Below are positions 16,662 through 24,686 of a stretch of 64,000 bases of DNA, piece after piece; within the stretch, counting starts at the first letter, position 1; every line of letters starts with the position of its first letter. The translations under genes and the position numbers were made by a program. Below the pieces are notes generated by a model. It was not told where the DNA came from. It did not search any database and was given only the letters and a program-made list of their open reading frames with translations. The DNA is from Halalkalibacter oceani. GTDB taxonomy: Bacteria; Bacillota; Bacilli; Bacillales; Bacillaceae_D. Location: NCBI RefSeq assembly GCF_040544555.1, contig NZ_JBEPKD010000007.1, positions 124,001-188,000 of the forward strand. Direction: 5' to 3'.

Positions 16662-19292
16662 TTGAAGAAGCTCATATTAATAGATGGAAACAGCATTGCG
16701 TATCGCGCTTTTTTTGCCTTGCCTTTGTTAAATAATGACAAAGGTGTTTATACGAATGCTGTTTACGGTTTTACAACGATGCTGTTGAAAATCATTGAAG
16801 AAGAGAAGCCGACGCATATGCTCGTCGCCTTTGACGCGGGCAAAACGACGTTCCGTCATCAAACCTACAGTGAATATAAGGGTGGCCGGCAGAAGACGCC
16901 GCCTGAGCTGTCCGAACAGTTTCCTTTGGTGAGAGAACTGCTTGATGCCTTTAACATCGCCCGTTATGAAGCTGATAATTACGAAGCGGATGACATTATC
17001 GGAACATTAGCGAAGCAGGCGGCAGGAAAAGACTGGGAAGTAAAGATTTTTTCAGGTGATAAAGATTTGCTGCAGCTCGTATCGGAACGAATTACGGTTG
17101 CCTTGACGAAAAAAGGAATTACTCAAGTTGACTATTACGATCAAGCATTGCTCGACGAAAAATACGGCATAACAGCTGAACAAATTATCGACATGAAAGG
17201 TCTGATGGGAGATAGCTCCGACAATATTCCCGGAGTGCCGGGGATTGGGGAAAAGACGGCGCTTAAGCTGTTAAAGGAGTTTGGTACGGTAGAAAAGGTG
17301 CTTTCCTCGATCGATCAAATTTCAGGCAAGAAGATGAAGGAACGGCTTGAAGAGCATAAAGAGCAGGCTTTGATGAGCAAAGAGCTGGCGACGATTTACA
17401 CGGAGGTGCCTTACGAGAAGGAACTGGAAGAGCTACGATTCGGCGATTACGATTCGAAGCAGGTTGTCGCTCTGCTGAAGGAGCTTGATTTTTCATCGCT
17501 GCTGGCGAAATTTGCCTACGACGACACGCAGGAAGAGGAAAAAGAGCTTGCTGCGCTCGACTATGAGACCGTTAGTCAAATTGAAGAAAGACATTTGACG
17601 AGTCCGGCGGCATTAATTGTAGAAGTATTGCAGGAAAATTATCATCAGGCTGAAATCGAAGGAATCGCCATCTCAAACAAAGAAGGTCATTTTTTCGTGC
17701 CGACAGAGGTAGCCTTACAGTCGGAGCTGTTCCGCAAATGGGCGAAGGATGCAACAGCGAAAAAGTGGGTCTTTGACGCAAAGCGGACGGTTGTCGTGCT
17801 CGGCTGGCGTGATTTGCTGCTTGAAGGAATTGATTTCGACGTGCAAATGGCTTCTTATTTGCTTGATCCGTCGCTCTCCTCCCATGAAATAACCGATGTG
17901 GCGAGGCGGAAGGGGATCGAGGATGTGCAGGAAGATGAACTCGTATACGGGAAGGGAGCGAAGCTGAAAGTGCCGGAGCAGGACAAGCTTGGTCTGCACC
18001 TTGCCCGCAAAGCGCACGCGCTTTATCAGCTCAAACCGCTACTGGAAGAAGAACTGCAGAAGAACGAGCAGGAGAAGCTTTACCGCGAGCTCGAAATGCC
18101 GCTTTCCGTTATCCTCGGTCATATGGAAACGACCGGTGTGAAGGTTGATACGGAGCAATTGAAGGCGATGGGCGAAGATCTGGAAGGCAGACTTCAGGAG
18201 CTTGAGCAGACGATTCATCAGCTTGCCGGTGTTGCTTTCAATATTAATTCGCCGAAGCAGCTCGGGGAAATTTTGTTTGAAAAGCTCGGGCTGCCGCCAA
18301 TCAAGAAAACAAAGACCGGGTATTCGACTTCAGCTGATGTATTGGAAAAGCTGGCGCCCCAGCACGAGATTGTTGAGCATATTTTACATTACAGACAGCT
18401 TGGCAAATTAAGCTCGACGTATATTGAAGGACTGCTTAAAGTGACGCGGAAGGAAACAGGGAAAGTCCATACCCGCTTTAACCAGGCATTGACACAAACG
18501 GGTCGCTTAAGCTCAACCGATCCGAACTTGCAAAACATCCCGATCCGTTTAGAAGAAGGCCGGAAAATCCGCAAGGCCTTCGTGCCGTCTGAACAAGGCT
18601 GGAAGATCGTCGCTGCCGATTATTCGCAAATTGAACTGCGCGTCTTAGCGCATATTTCCAAGGATGATCGGTTGATCGAAGCGTTCCGGAAGGACATGGA
18701 TATTCACACAAAAACAGCGATGGATGTCTTTCATGTCGAAAAAGAGGAAGTGACGGCCAATATGCGACGGAGCGCGAAAGCCGTGAATTTCGGCATCGTA
18801 TATGGAATCAGTGATTACGGATTGTCGCAAAGCCTCGGTATTACGAGAAAAGAAGCGGCCTCCTTTATTGAGCGCTATTTTGCAAGCTACCCGAAGGTAA
18901 AAGAATATATGGACACTATCATCGAAGAAGGAAGGGAGAAAGGCTATGTGTCGACCCTTCTGCAGCGGCGCCGCTATTTGCCGGATTTGACAAGCCGTAA
19001 TTTCAATAAACGCAGCTTTGCCGAACGGACGGCGATGAATACGCCGATTCAGGGAACGGCTGCCGATATTATTAAAAAGGCGATGATTGATATGGCCGCC
19101 GCGCTCGATGATAAGAAGCTGAAGACGCGCATGCTGCTGCAAGTGCATGATGAATTGATTTTTGAAGTGCCGGAAGCGGAGCTGGACGAGGTGATGAAGC
19201 TCGTTCCGGATGTGATGGAACAGGCGATGGAGCTTGCGGTTCCGTTGAAAGCCGATGTGTCATTCGGCGATACATGGTATGACGCGAAGTAA
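16662..19292 (+). CDS. polA: DNA polymerase I
   Basis: Repair and Okazaki-fragment polymerase with 5'-3' nuclease, 876 aa. Order: 5' nuclease (residues 1-290, with LIDGNSIAYRAFFALP, EADDIIGTLA, GLMGDSSDNIPGVPG); a 3'-5' exonuclease-like domain that looks degenerate, as in Geobacillus; polymerase domain with DPNLQNIPIR, AADYSQIELRVLAHIS, RRSAKAVNFGIVYG and LLQVHDELIFE. Start TTG 16662 is chosen because AGAGGAG lies 8 bp upstream and the frame gives MKKLILIDGNS; a TTG at 16638 would overlap the ribosome site. mutM follows 12 bp later. Confidence 0.96.
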   Translation: MKKLILIDGNSIAYRAFFALPLLNNDKGVYTNAVYGFTTMLLKIIEEEKPTHMLVAFDAGKTTFRHQTYSEYKGGRQKTPPELSEQFPLVRELLDAFNIARYEADNYEADDIIGTLAKQAAGKDWEVKIFSGDKDLLQLVSERITVALTKKGITQVDYYDQALLDEKYGITAEQIIDMKGLMGDSSDNIPGVPGIGEKTALKLLKEFGTVEKVLSSIDQISGKKMKERLEEHKEQALMSKELATIYTEVPYEKELEELRFGDYDSKQVVALLKELDFSSLLAKFAYDDTQEEEKELAALDYETVSQIEERHLTSPAALIVEVLQENYHQAEIEGIAISNKEGHFFVPTEVALQSELFRKWAKDATAKKWVFDAKRTVVVLGWRDLLLEGIDFDVQMASYLLDPSLSSHEITDVARRKGIEDVQEDELVYGKGAKLKVPEQDKLGLHLARKAHALYQLKPLLEEELQKNEQEKLYRELEMPLSVILGHMETTGVKVDTEQLKAMGEDLEGRLQELEQTIHQLAGVAFNINSPKQLGEILFEKLGLPPIKKTKTGYSTSADVLEKLAPQHEIVEHILHYRQLGKLSSTYIEGLLKVTRKETGKVHTRFNQALTQTGRLSSTDPNLQNIPIRLEEGRKIRKAFVPSEQGWKIVAADYSQIELRVLAHISKDDRLIEAFRKDMDIHTKTAMDVFHVEKEEVTANMRRSAKAVNFGIVYGISDYGLSQSLGITRKEAASFIERYFASYPKVKEYMDTIIEEGREKGYVSTLLQRRRYLPDLTSRNFNKRSFAERTAMNTPIQGTAADIIKKAMIDMAAALDDKKLKTRMLLQVHDELIFEVPEAELDEVMKLVPDVMEQAMELAVPLKADVSFGDTWYDAK

Positions 19293-19304
19293 GGAGAGAG
19301 AAGG

Positions 19305-20132
19305 ATGCCGGAACTACCAGAAGTTGAAACAGTCAGAAGAACATTGGAAACACTCGTTTTAAACAAAACGATTGACGCCGTCGAGGTGAGATGGGCGAAT
19401 ATTATTAAGCAGCCACGCGAGGTTGAGCAGTTTCAGGATGCCTTAGTGGGCCAGACGATTCGTGCGATGAAGCGAAGAGGGAAGTTTTTGCTGTTTATGC
19501 TGGATGAACTGACACTTGTCTCTCACTTGCGGATGGAAGGGCGCTACGGGCTTTATCAGGCGACCGATGAGGTGCTGCCACATACTCATGTCCTGTTCAC
19601 CTTTACCGACGGGACTGAGCTTCGTTATCAGGATGTGCGGAAGTTTGGGACGATGCACATTTTTAAAAAGGGTGAGGAGGAGGGAGCACTGCCTCTTTCG
19701 CAGCTCGGAATTGAGCCGTTGTCGGATCGGTTTACATCGGCGCTTTTATATGAAGCAACCCGACATAAAAACAGGTCAATAAAAGTGTTCTTGCTTGATC
19801 AAAAAACAGTGGTCGGACTTGGAAATATTTACGTCGATGAAGCGTTGTTTCGCGCTGGCCTTCATCCTGAAAGAACGGCGGCTTCCTTAACGGAAGAAGA
19901 GATTGTCCGGCTTCATCAGGCGATTATTGCGACATTGCAGGATGCCGTTGACCAGGGAGGAAGCTCGATCAAGTCCTATGTCAACGGCCAAGGAGAGATG
20001 GGAATGTTCCAACAGCAGCTGCAAGTATATGGAAGAAAAGATGAAGCTTGCATCCGCTGCGGGACTGTCATTAGCAAAACGGTTGTTGGCGGACGAGGAA
20101 CGCATTTCTGCGCAAACTGTCAAAAAAAGTAA
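19305..20132 (+). CDS. mutM: Formamidopyrimidine-DNA glycosylase
   Basis: Excises 8-oxoguanine and formamidopyrimidines, with AP lyase activity. 275 aa, family length. N terminus MPELPEVE supplies the catalytic proline and glutamate (P2, E3). The C-terminal zinc finger has CIRC and CANC about 17 residues apart. GLGNIYVDEALFRAGLHP is the helix-two-turn-helix region. GGAGAGAGAAGG precedes the ATG. Operon with polA, coupling damage removal with gap filling. Confidence 0.97.
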   Translation: MPELPEVETVRRTLETLVLNKTIDAVEVRWANIIKQPREVEQFQDALVGQTIRAMKRRGKFLLFMLDELTLVSHLRMEGRYGLYQATDEVLPHTHVLFTFTDGTELRYQDVRKFGTMHIFKKGEEEGALPLSQLGIEPLSDRFTSALLYEATRHKNRSIKVFLLDQKTVVGLGNIYVDEALFRAGLHPERTAASLTEEEIVRLHQAIIATLQDAVDQGGSSIKSYVNGQGEMGMFQQQLQVYGRKDEACIRCGTVISKTVVGGRGTHFCANCQKK

Positions 20133-20195
20133 CGTACATCGAATAGGCCCCTGCCATATACTATCATAGCGTTGAAAAGGAAGGGGCTTATCACG

Positions 20196-20831
20196 ATGAT
20201 TGAAATAGTTTCCTTATTGACTCTTGCCCTTGCCGTTAGTCTTGACAGCTTTGGTGTCGGATTAACCTACGGGTTGCGTAAAATGAAGCTTCCTTGGCGA
20301 TCCTTGCTGTTTATTGCGGCGTGTTCGGCTGTTTCGATTTTGGTTGCGATGTTTTTTGGTACGATCATGGAAGCCTACCTCTCGCCGGAGGTGGCAGGGT
20401 CTATTGGAGGAATCATTTTAATAACGATAGGAGCCTGGGCCCTTTATCAAGTCTATAGGCCAGCGAAAAACACTGAAAAAACAAAAGAAGATGAAGTCAT
20501 TCTCAACTTTGAAATTAAAGTGCTCGGTGTCGTGATACGTATTTTACGGAAACCGATGATTGCCGATTTTGACAATTCGGGGACGATTAATGGACCTGAG
20601 GCGTTACTGCTCGGAATTGCGCTATCCCTCGATGCTTTTGGAGCAGGACTTGGCGCTGCGCTGATCGGCTTTTCTCCTGTCTGGATGGCGATCAGCGTCG
20701 CCGGTATGAGCGCGTTGTTTATTACGCTTGGGATGAGAAGCGGCTACCGCTTTTCTGATTCACGATGGTTGAAGAAATTTTCATTTTTGCCTGGTCTATT
20801 GTTGATTACATTAGGGGTGTGCAGCTTGTAA
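20196..20831 (+). CDS. ytaF: Sporulation membrane protein YtaF
   Basis: 211-aa membrane protein with about six hydrophobic segments, of the MntP/YtaF superfamily. The repeated motif ALAVSLDSFGVGLTYG near the N terminus and ALSLDAFGAGLGA in the second half show the internal duplication. An insert near residues 110-125 (ADFDNSGTINGPEALLLG) is like an EF-hand loop. ATG 20196 is preceded by GGAAGGGG; an upstream TTG at 20172 is less likely. Position between mutM and coaE matches B. subtilis. Function in sporulation and transported ion are unproven. Confidence 0.85.
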   Translation: MIEIVSLLTLALAVSLDSFGVGLTYGLRKMKLPWRSLLFIAACSAVSILVAMFFGTIMEAYLSPEVAGSIGGIILITIGAWALYQVYRPAKNTEKTKEDEVILNFEIKVLGVVIRILRKPMIADFDNSGTINGPEALLLGIALSLDAFGAGLGAALIGFSPVWMAISVAGMSALFITLGMRSGYRFSDSRWLKKFSFLPGLLLITLGVCSL

Positions 20832-20843
20832 GGAGGATGCGTC

Positions 20844-21443
20844 TTGTTTATTGGCTTAACAGGTGGAATTGCCAGCGGGAAATCAACGGTCAGTGCGATG
20901 CTGCGTTCTTATTCGATTCCGGTCATTGATGCCGATCAGGCGGCGCGCGAGGTTGTCGAGCCGGGAACTGAAACGCTGGCGCAGATTGTCGATCATTTCG
21001 GCCCGGATGTGTTGAATAAGGATGGAACACTTGCGCGAAAAAAGCTCGGGGCGATTATTTTTCAGGATGAGGCTGAGCGGAAGGTGCTGAACGGGATCAT
21101 TCACCCGGCTGTCAGGAAGCGGATGGCCGAATGGAAGGACGATTATCTCGCTCAAGGGGAGACGACAATCGTGTATGACATTCCGCTTCTGTTTGAAAGT
21201 GAGCTATTTTACTTAGTTGATAAAGTGCTGCTTGTTTATGTTGATCAACAGACGCAGCTTTCCCGGCTGATGGCACGTGACCAGGCGGGGGAAAGCGACG
21301 CGCGTAAACGAATCGCGTCGCAAATGCCCTTGGAGGAAAAGCGTAAGCAGGCGGACGCGGTTGTTGACAATTCAGGGTCGAAAGAGGAGACTGAGGCACA
21401 GCTGAAAGAAATTTTGCGGCGATGGGGAGTCAGCGTGTCCTGA
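20844..21443 (+). CDS. coaE: Dephospho-CoA kinase
   Basis: Last step of coenzyme A synthesis, phosphorylating the 3' hydroxyl of dephospho-CoA. 199 aa. P-loop GGIASGKST at residues 7-15, followed by DADQAAREVVEPG and the DIPLLFE motif. Start is TTG 20844 with AGGAGGATGC just upstream; no ATG is available nearby. It follows ytaF by 12 bp and ends in a terminator, closing the polA operon. Confidence 0.95.
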   Translation: MFIGLTGGIASGKSTVSAMLRSYSIPVIDADQAAREVVEPGTETLAQIVDHFGPDVLNKDGTLARKKLGAIIFQDEAERKVLNGIIHPAVRKRMAEWKDDYLAQGETTIVYDIPLLFESELFYLVDKVLLVYVDQQTQLSRLMARDQAGESDARKRIASQMPLEEKRKQADAVVDNSGSKEETEAQLKEILRRWGVSVS

Positions 21444-21463
21444 CAGCTCATTTCAGGTTAGTG

Positions 21464-21507
21464 GAGCCGGTTAAAAGGCGATTTGCCCTTTTTACCGGCT
21501 CTTTTTT
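21464..21507 (+). terminator. Intrinsic terminator after coaE
   Basis: GAGCCGG (21464-21470) pairs with CCGGCTC (21495-21501), with AAAAGG/CCTTTT inside, followed by TTTTTT. Confidence 0.9.
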
Positions 21508-21630
21508 CGTTATGGAACGACTGGAAGTCATTCGATTTCTTTTGTTTTGGGTCATTTGTAACCTGACATTCATCCAAAAATGCAACAAATTTCACTTTTG
21601 GGCAGAAAATAATCGTACTTAATCATATAA

Positions 21631-21641
21631 TGTGATATACT
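21631..21641 (+). promoter_or_regulatory. CcpN-type operator overlapping gapB -10
   Basis: TGTGATATACT matches the CcpN box TRTGHYATAYW at every position and includes the likely -10 TATACT (21636-21641). In B. subtilis CcpN represses gapB and pckA during glycolytic growth. No good -35 hexamer is visible 17 bp upstream. Confidence 0.65.
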
Positions 21642-21696
21642 ATTTTTGAAAATAGAGGATATAAAGTATAGCTTATTTCTGAGAGGAGTCGTTCTA

Positions 21697-22731
21697 ATGA
21701 AGGCAAAAGCAGCCATTAATGGATTTGGGCGGATTGGTCGAATGGTATTTCGAAAGGCAATGCAGGAGAGAGAAGTTGAGATCGTAGCGATTAATGCGAG
21801 CTACCCTGCAGAAACGCTGGCTCATCTCATTAAGTATGACAGCATACATGGAACCTTTCCTTTAAAGGTGGAGGCGAAAGAGCATTCGCTTATTATAGAT
21901 GGAAAAGAAATTCAACTGCTTCAATCAAGAGATCCGCGTGAGCTGCCGTGGAAGGAGCTTGGCGTCGATATTGTCATTGAAGCAACGGGGAAATTCAAAA
22001 CACGGGAAACTGCAGGCTATCATCTCCAGGCCGGCGCAAAAAAGGTAATCATCACCGCCCCGGCGAAGGAAGAGGACCAGACAATCGTGATTGGCGTTAA
22101 CGATCAGTCTTATGATAGCGACAAGCACCACATTATTTCAAATGCGTCCTGTACAACGAATTGCCTGGCTCCTGTCGCCAAGGTGCTTGACGAAGCGTTT
22201 TCGATTGAAAGCGGACTGATGACAACGGTTCACTCCTATACAAATGATCAGAAAAATATTGACAATCCGCACAAAGATTTACGACGTGCCCGTGCCTGCG
22301 GACAGTCGATTATTCCGACTTCGACCGGGGCAGCCAAGGCGATTTCAAAAGTGCTGCCGCAGCTCGAAGGGAAGCTGAACGGAATGGCGCTTCGTGTTCC
22401 GACACCGAATGTTTCACTTGTCGATCTTGTCGTGACCGTGCGGCAGGACGTAACCGTCGAGGAAGTCAATTCAGCGTTGCAGCAGGCGGCCGCCGGTTCT
22501 TTGAAGGGAATTCTTGGCTTTACCGATGAACCGCTTGTATCGATTGATTTTAACGGGGAAGAACAGTCGTCGGTCATTGATGGCTTGTCGACAATGGTCA
22601 TGAATAAGCGGCAAGTGAAAGTACTTGCCTGGTATGACAATGAATGGGGCTATTCCTGCCGCGTTGTTGATCTGCTTCATCTTGTCGCCCAAAAGCTGTC
22701 AGTAAAGGAAGAGGTTCATTCTGCTTCCTAA
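21697..22731 (+). CDS. gapB: Glyceraldehyde-3-phosphate dehydrogenase, gluconeogenic type
   Basis: 344 aa. N-terminal Rossmann motif INGFGRIGRM, catalytic SNASCTTNCLAP with the active cysteine, and the C-terminal WYDNEWGYSCRV. Two paralogues exist in Bacillus; I assign GapB because the gene lies between coaE and speD as in B. subtilis and carries a CcpN-type box at its promoter. GapB works in the gluconeogenic direction with NADP(H). ATG 21697 has GAGAGGAGT upstream; an earlier ATG at 21646 overlaps the promoter. It ends before a strong terminator. Confidence 0.92.
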   Translation: MKAKAAINGFGRIGRMVFRKAMQEREVEIVAINASYPAETLAHLIKYDSIHGTFPLKVEAKEHSLIIDGKEIQLLQSRDPRELPWKELGVDIVIEATGKFKTRETAGYHLQAGAKKVIITAPAKEEDQTIVIGVNDQSYDSDKHHIISNASCTTNCLAPVAKVLDEAFSIESGLMTTVHSYTNDQKNIDNPHKDLRRARACGQSIIPTSTGAAKAISKVLPQLEGKLNGMALRVPTPNVSLVDLVVTVRQDVTVEEVNSALQQAAAGSLKGILGFTDEPLVSIDFNGEEQSSVIDGLSTMVMNKRQVKVLAWYDNEWGYSCRVVDLLHLVAQKLSVKEEVHSAS

Positions 22732-22828
22732 AGCAGTTGCGATCAATGCATAGTGCCGGGCGCTTCGAGACATGCTAGTAGGGGCTGGGTAGGAAGCTCG
22801 GTTGAGATAAAAAACATGGCGCTGCCTT

Positions 22829-22879
22829 AGCCCGGGGAAAAAGGGAAAATCCACCTTTTGCCCCGGGCTCCTTCCTTTT
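22829..22879 (+). terminator. Intrinsic terminator after gapB
   Basis: AGCCCGGGG (22829-22837) pairs with CCCCGGGCT (22861-22869), extended by AAAAAGG/CCTTTT inside; CCTTCCTTTTT follows. Confidence 0.85.
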
Positions 22880-22944
22880 TGCTGTTGTGATGGGACGAGT
22901 ATCCTTGCTTGGCAAAAGTCTTCAAAAAAATTTAATTCTAACTG

Positions 22945-22973
22945 TTGCAATCAATTTACAAACGAAGTATACT
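22945..22973 (+). promoter_or_regulatory. Promoter of speD
   Basis: TTGCAA (22945-22950), 17 bp, TATACT (22968-22973). The transcript would have a leader of about 145 nt before speD; no known riboswitch is recognised in it. The gapB-speD gap of 392 bp thus holds the gapB terminator, this promoter and the leader. Confidence 0.7.
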
Positions 22974-23123
22974 GATTTTCGTGAACTTCAATTACAGTTA
23001 ATTAGGGATGATTCTTTTGCAGAAAGGGTTAGGACCTCTTTGGACTAACTTTCCCCCGTGTAAACAGACGTTCCTACATGTTTGAGAAGGCATGACATTT
23101 CTTTGTAAAGGGGGATTCAACTT

Positions 23124-23507
23124 ATGGACACAATGGGTCGTCACGTCATTGCTGAGCTTTGGGGTTGTAACGTGGAGAAGTTGAATAATATGAGCTATAT
23201 TGAACAGGTTTTTGTGGATGCTGCATTAAAGTCAGGAGCGGAAGTCCGGGAGGTTGCTTTCCATAAGTTTGCGCCGCATGGTGTGAGCGGGGTCGTGATT
23301 ATCTCTGAATCTCACTTGACGATTCACAGCTTTCCAGAACATGGCTATGCGAGTATTGATGTTTATACGTGTGGAGATCGCATCGATCCTAACGTGGCAT
23401 CTAATTATATTGCGGAGGCCCTTGGAGCTACCACAACAGAAGTGATTGAGGTACCTAGAGGAATGGGCCCGGTCAAAATTGAAAAATCAAAAGTACAAGC
23501 ACTATAA
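23124..23507 (+). CDS. speD: S-adenosylmethionine decarboxylase proenzyme
   Basis: Makes decarboxylated SAM, the aminopropyl donor for spermidine. 127 aa, the short bacterial (SpeH-type) class. The proenzyme cleaves itself between E62 and S63 in ISESHLTIHSFPEHGY, leaving a pyruvoyl group on the alpha chain; H68 and the later cysteine in YTCGD are catalytic in the family. AAAGGGGG precedes ATG 23124. Same place as in B. subtilis, between gapB and nrdR. Confidence 0.96.
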   Translation: MDTMGRHVIAELWGCNVEKLNNMSYIEQVFVDAALKSGAEVREVAFHKFAPHGVSGVVIISESHLTIHSFPEHGYASIDVYTCGDRIDPNVASNYIAEALGATTTEVIEVPRGMGPVKIEKSKVQAL

Positions 23508-23511
23508 GAAG

Positions 23512-23549
23512 AGGGGTGTCCTAAAAGCGGTAGCTTTTGGGGCACCCCT
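23512..23549 (+). terminator. Terminator-like hairpin after speD
   Basis: AGGGGTGTCCTAAAAG (23512-23527) pairs with CTTTTGGGGCACCCCT (23534-23549), beginning 4 bp after the stop codon. Only three T residues follow. Member of the repeated stem family. Confidence 0.75.
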
Positions 23550-23637
23550 TTAAGCAATTCCGTCCTCTTTTTACGCTTTGGCAAGCTGGGTATGGTATGA
23601 TAAGGACATCAAGCCAACAAGGACAGGAGAGGAAATA

Positions 23638-24036
23638 ATGGCGCTGAAGGATACATTCGGGCAGCTCTTTAGCAAACGGACGGAAACAGCTGAACGTCAC
23701 CCGCTGAATGAACTGAAGACCCGCTACTATAAAACGACGAAGGACAAGGCGCTCGAAGCAGCCGAGAAGGTTATCCAAGAGCAGCAATGGACGGTGAAAA
23801 GAGTCGAGGCGGAGCGCGGTGAAATTGTCGCGACAAGCGCAAACGGGAAAACCCTTTTTATCGTGACGGTCATTACGGTCAAACCATTTCGGACAGCAGT
23901 CGATGTGTCCTGCTCGATCGATACCGTGCTCCCGTCGGATTTTGGACAAAGTCGGAAAGCGATAATGGCTTTTTACAAAGCATTAGATCAAAATTTGCCT
24001 TACATAGGGTCAGGTTTAGGGGACGAATTATCATAA
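23638..24036 (+). CDS. Uncharacterised cytosolic protein next to nrdR
   Basis: 132 aa, no signal peptide and no membrane segment. The N-terminal part is charged and helical; the middle (about residues 45-95) alternates hydrophobic residues as in a beta sheet (GEIVATSANGKTLFIVTV); a C-terminal helix ends in FYKALDQNLPYIG. I recognise it only as a conserved small protein found beside nrdR in Bacillaceae, without known function. Start ATG 23638 has AGGAGAGG 7 bp upstream. An extended -10 TGG-TATGAT (23593-23601) lies in front. Confidence 0.7.
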   Translation: MALKDTFGQLFSKRTETAERHPLNELKTRYYKTTKDKALEAAEKVIQEQQWTVKRVEAERGEIVATSANGKTLFIVTVITVKPFRTAVDVSCSIDTVLPSDFGQSRKAIMAFYKALDQNLPYIGSGLGDELS

Positions 24037-24042
24037 CGATGC

Positions 24043-24071
24043 TTGTCAGCGATTCCTTTTTTCTATATGAT
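24043..24071 (+). promoter_or_regulatory. Promoter of nrdR
   Basis: TTGTCA (24043-24048), 17-bp spacer, TATGAT (24066-24071), about 50 bp upstream of nrdR. Confidence 0.65.
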
Positions 24072-24119
24072 GAAAGATAATAATGTTAAAGTACGACTGG
24101 GGAAAGTGGAGATGATTTA

Positions 24120-24578
24120 ATGCGTTGTCCTGCCTGCCACCATAATGGAACTCGGGTTCTTGATTCAAGACCAAGTCATGAAGGGCGCTCCATTCGCCGC
24201 CGCCGGGAATGTGAAGCCTGCAATCACCGCTTTACGACGTTTGAGATGGTCGAAGAGGTTCCTCTTATCGTTGTCAAAAAAGATGGAACGCGGCAAGAAT
24301 TCAGCCGGGATAAAATCATTCGCGGTTTGATCCGGGCATGTGAAAAAAGACCGGTCTCGCTCGAAACACTTGAACAGATCGTCGGCAGTGTTGAACGGGA
24401 GCTGCGCGGCAGAGGAAAAAACGAAGTACACAGTCATGATGTCGGAGAGCTGGTCATGGAGCGTCTTGCGGATGTCGACGATGTCGCTTATGTACGTTTC
24501 GCATCGGTGTACCGTCAATTTAAAGATATTAATGTGTTTATTAAAGAGCTGACCGATTTGATGAATAAGAACGAGTAA
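24120..24578 (+). CDS. nrdR: Transcriptional repressor NrdR
   Basis: ATP/dATP-sensing repressor of ribonucleotide reductase genes. 152 aa, exact family length. N-terminal zinc ribbon with C3-x2-C6 and C31-x2-C34; ATP-cone domain from about residue 46, with VVKKDGTRQEFSRDKI. Located upstream of dnaB-dnaI as in B. subtilis (ytcG), though a terminator separates them here. The ATG has GGGGAAAGTGGAG upstream. Confidence 0.96.
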   Translation: MRCPACHHNGTRVLDSRPSHEGRSIRRRRECEACNHRFTTFEMVEEVPLIVVKKDGTRQEFSRDKIIRGLIRACEKRPVSLETLEQIVGSVERELRGRGKNEVHSHDVGELVMERLADVDDVAYVRFASVYRQFKDINVFIKELTDLMNKNE

Positions 24579-24583
24579 CAATG

Positions 24584-24618
24584 GAGCTTAAAGCGAACTA
24601 GCGCTGCAAGCTCTTTTT
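24584..24618 (+). terminator. Intrinsic terminator after nrdR
   Basis: GAGCTT (24584-24589) pairs with AAGCTC (24608-24613), with AGCG/CGCT inside, followed by TTTTT. Confidence 0.75.
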
Positions 24619-24686
24619 ACGCTGCTTTGACTTGCTCATATCAATCAGGAAGCATGACAGACATCATGAAAAGGAGGGGACCTTTG

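Noticed and set aside
18645..19148. Reverse-strand open frame inside polA
   Set aside because: Antisense to the conserved polymerase motifs; no ribosome site and no recognisable protein.
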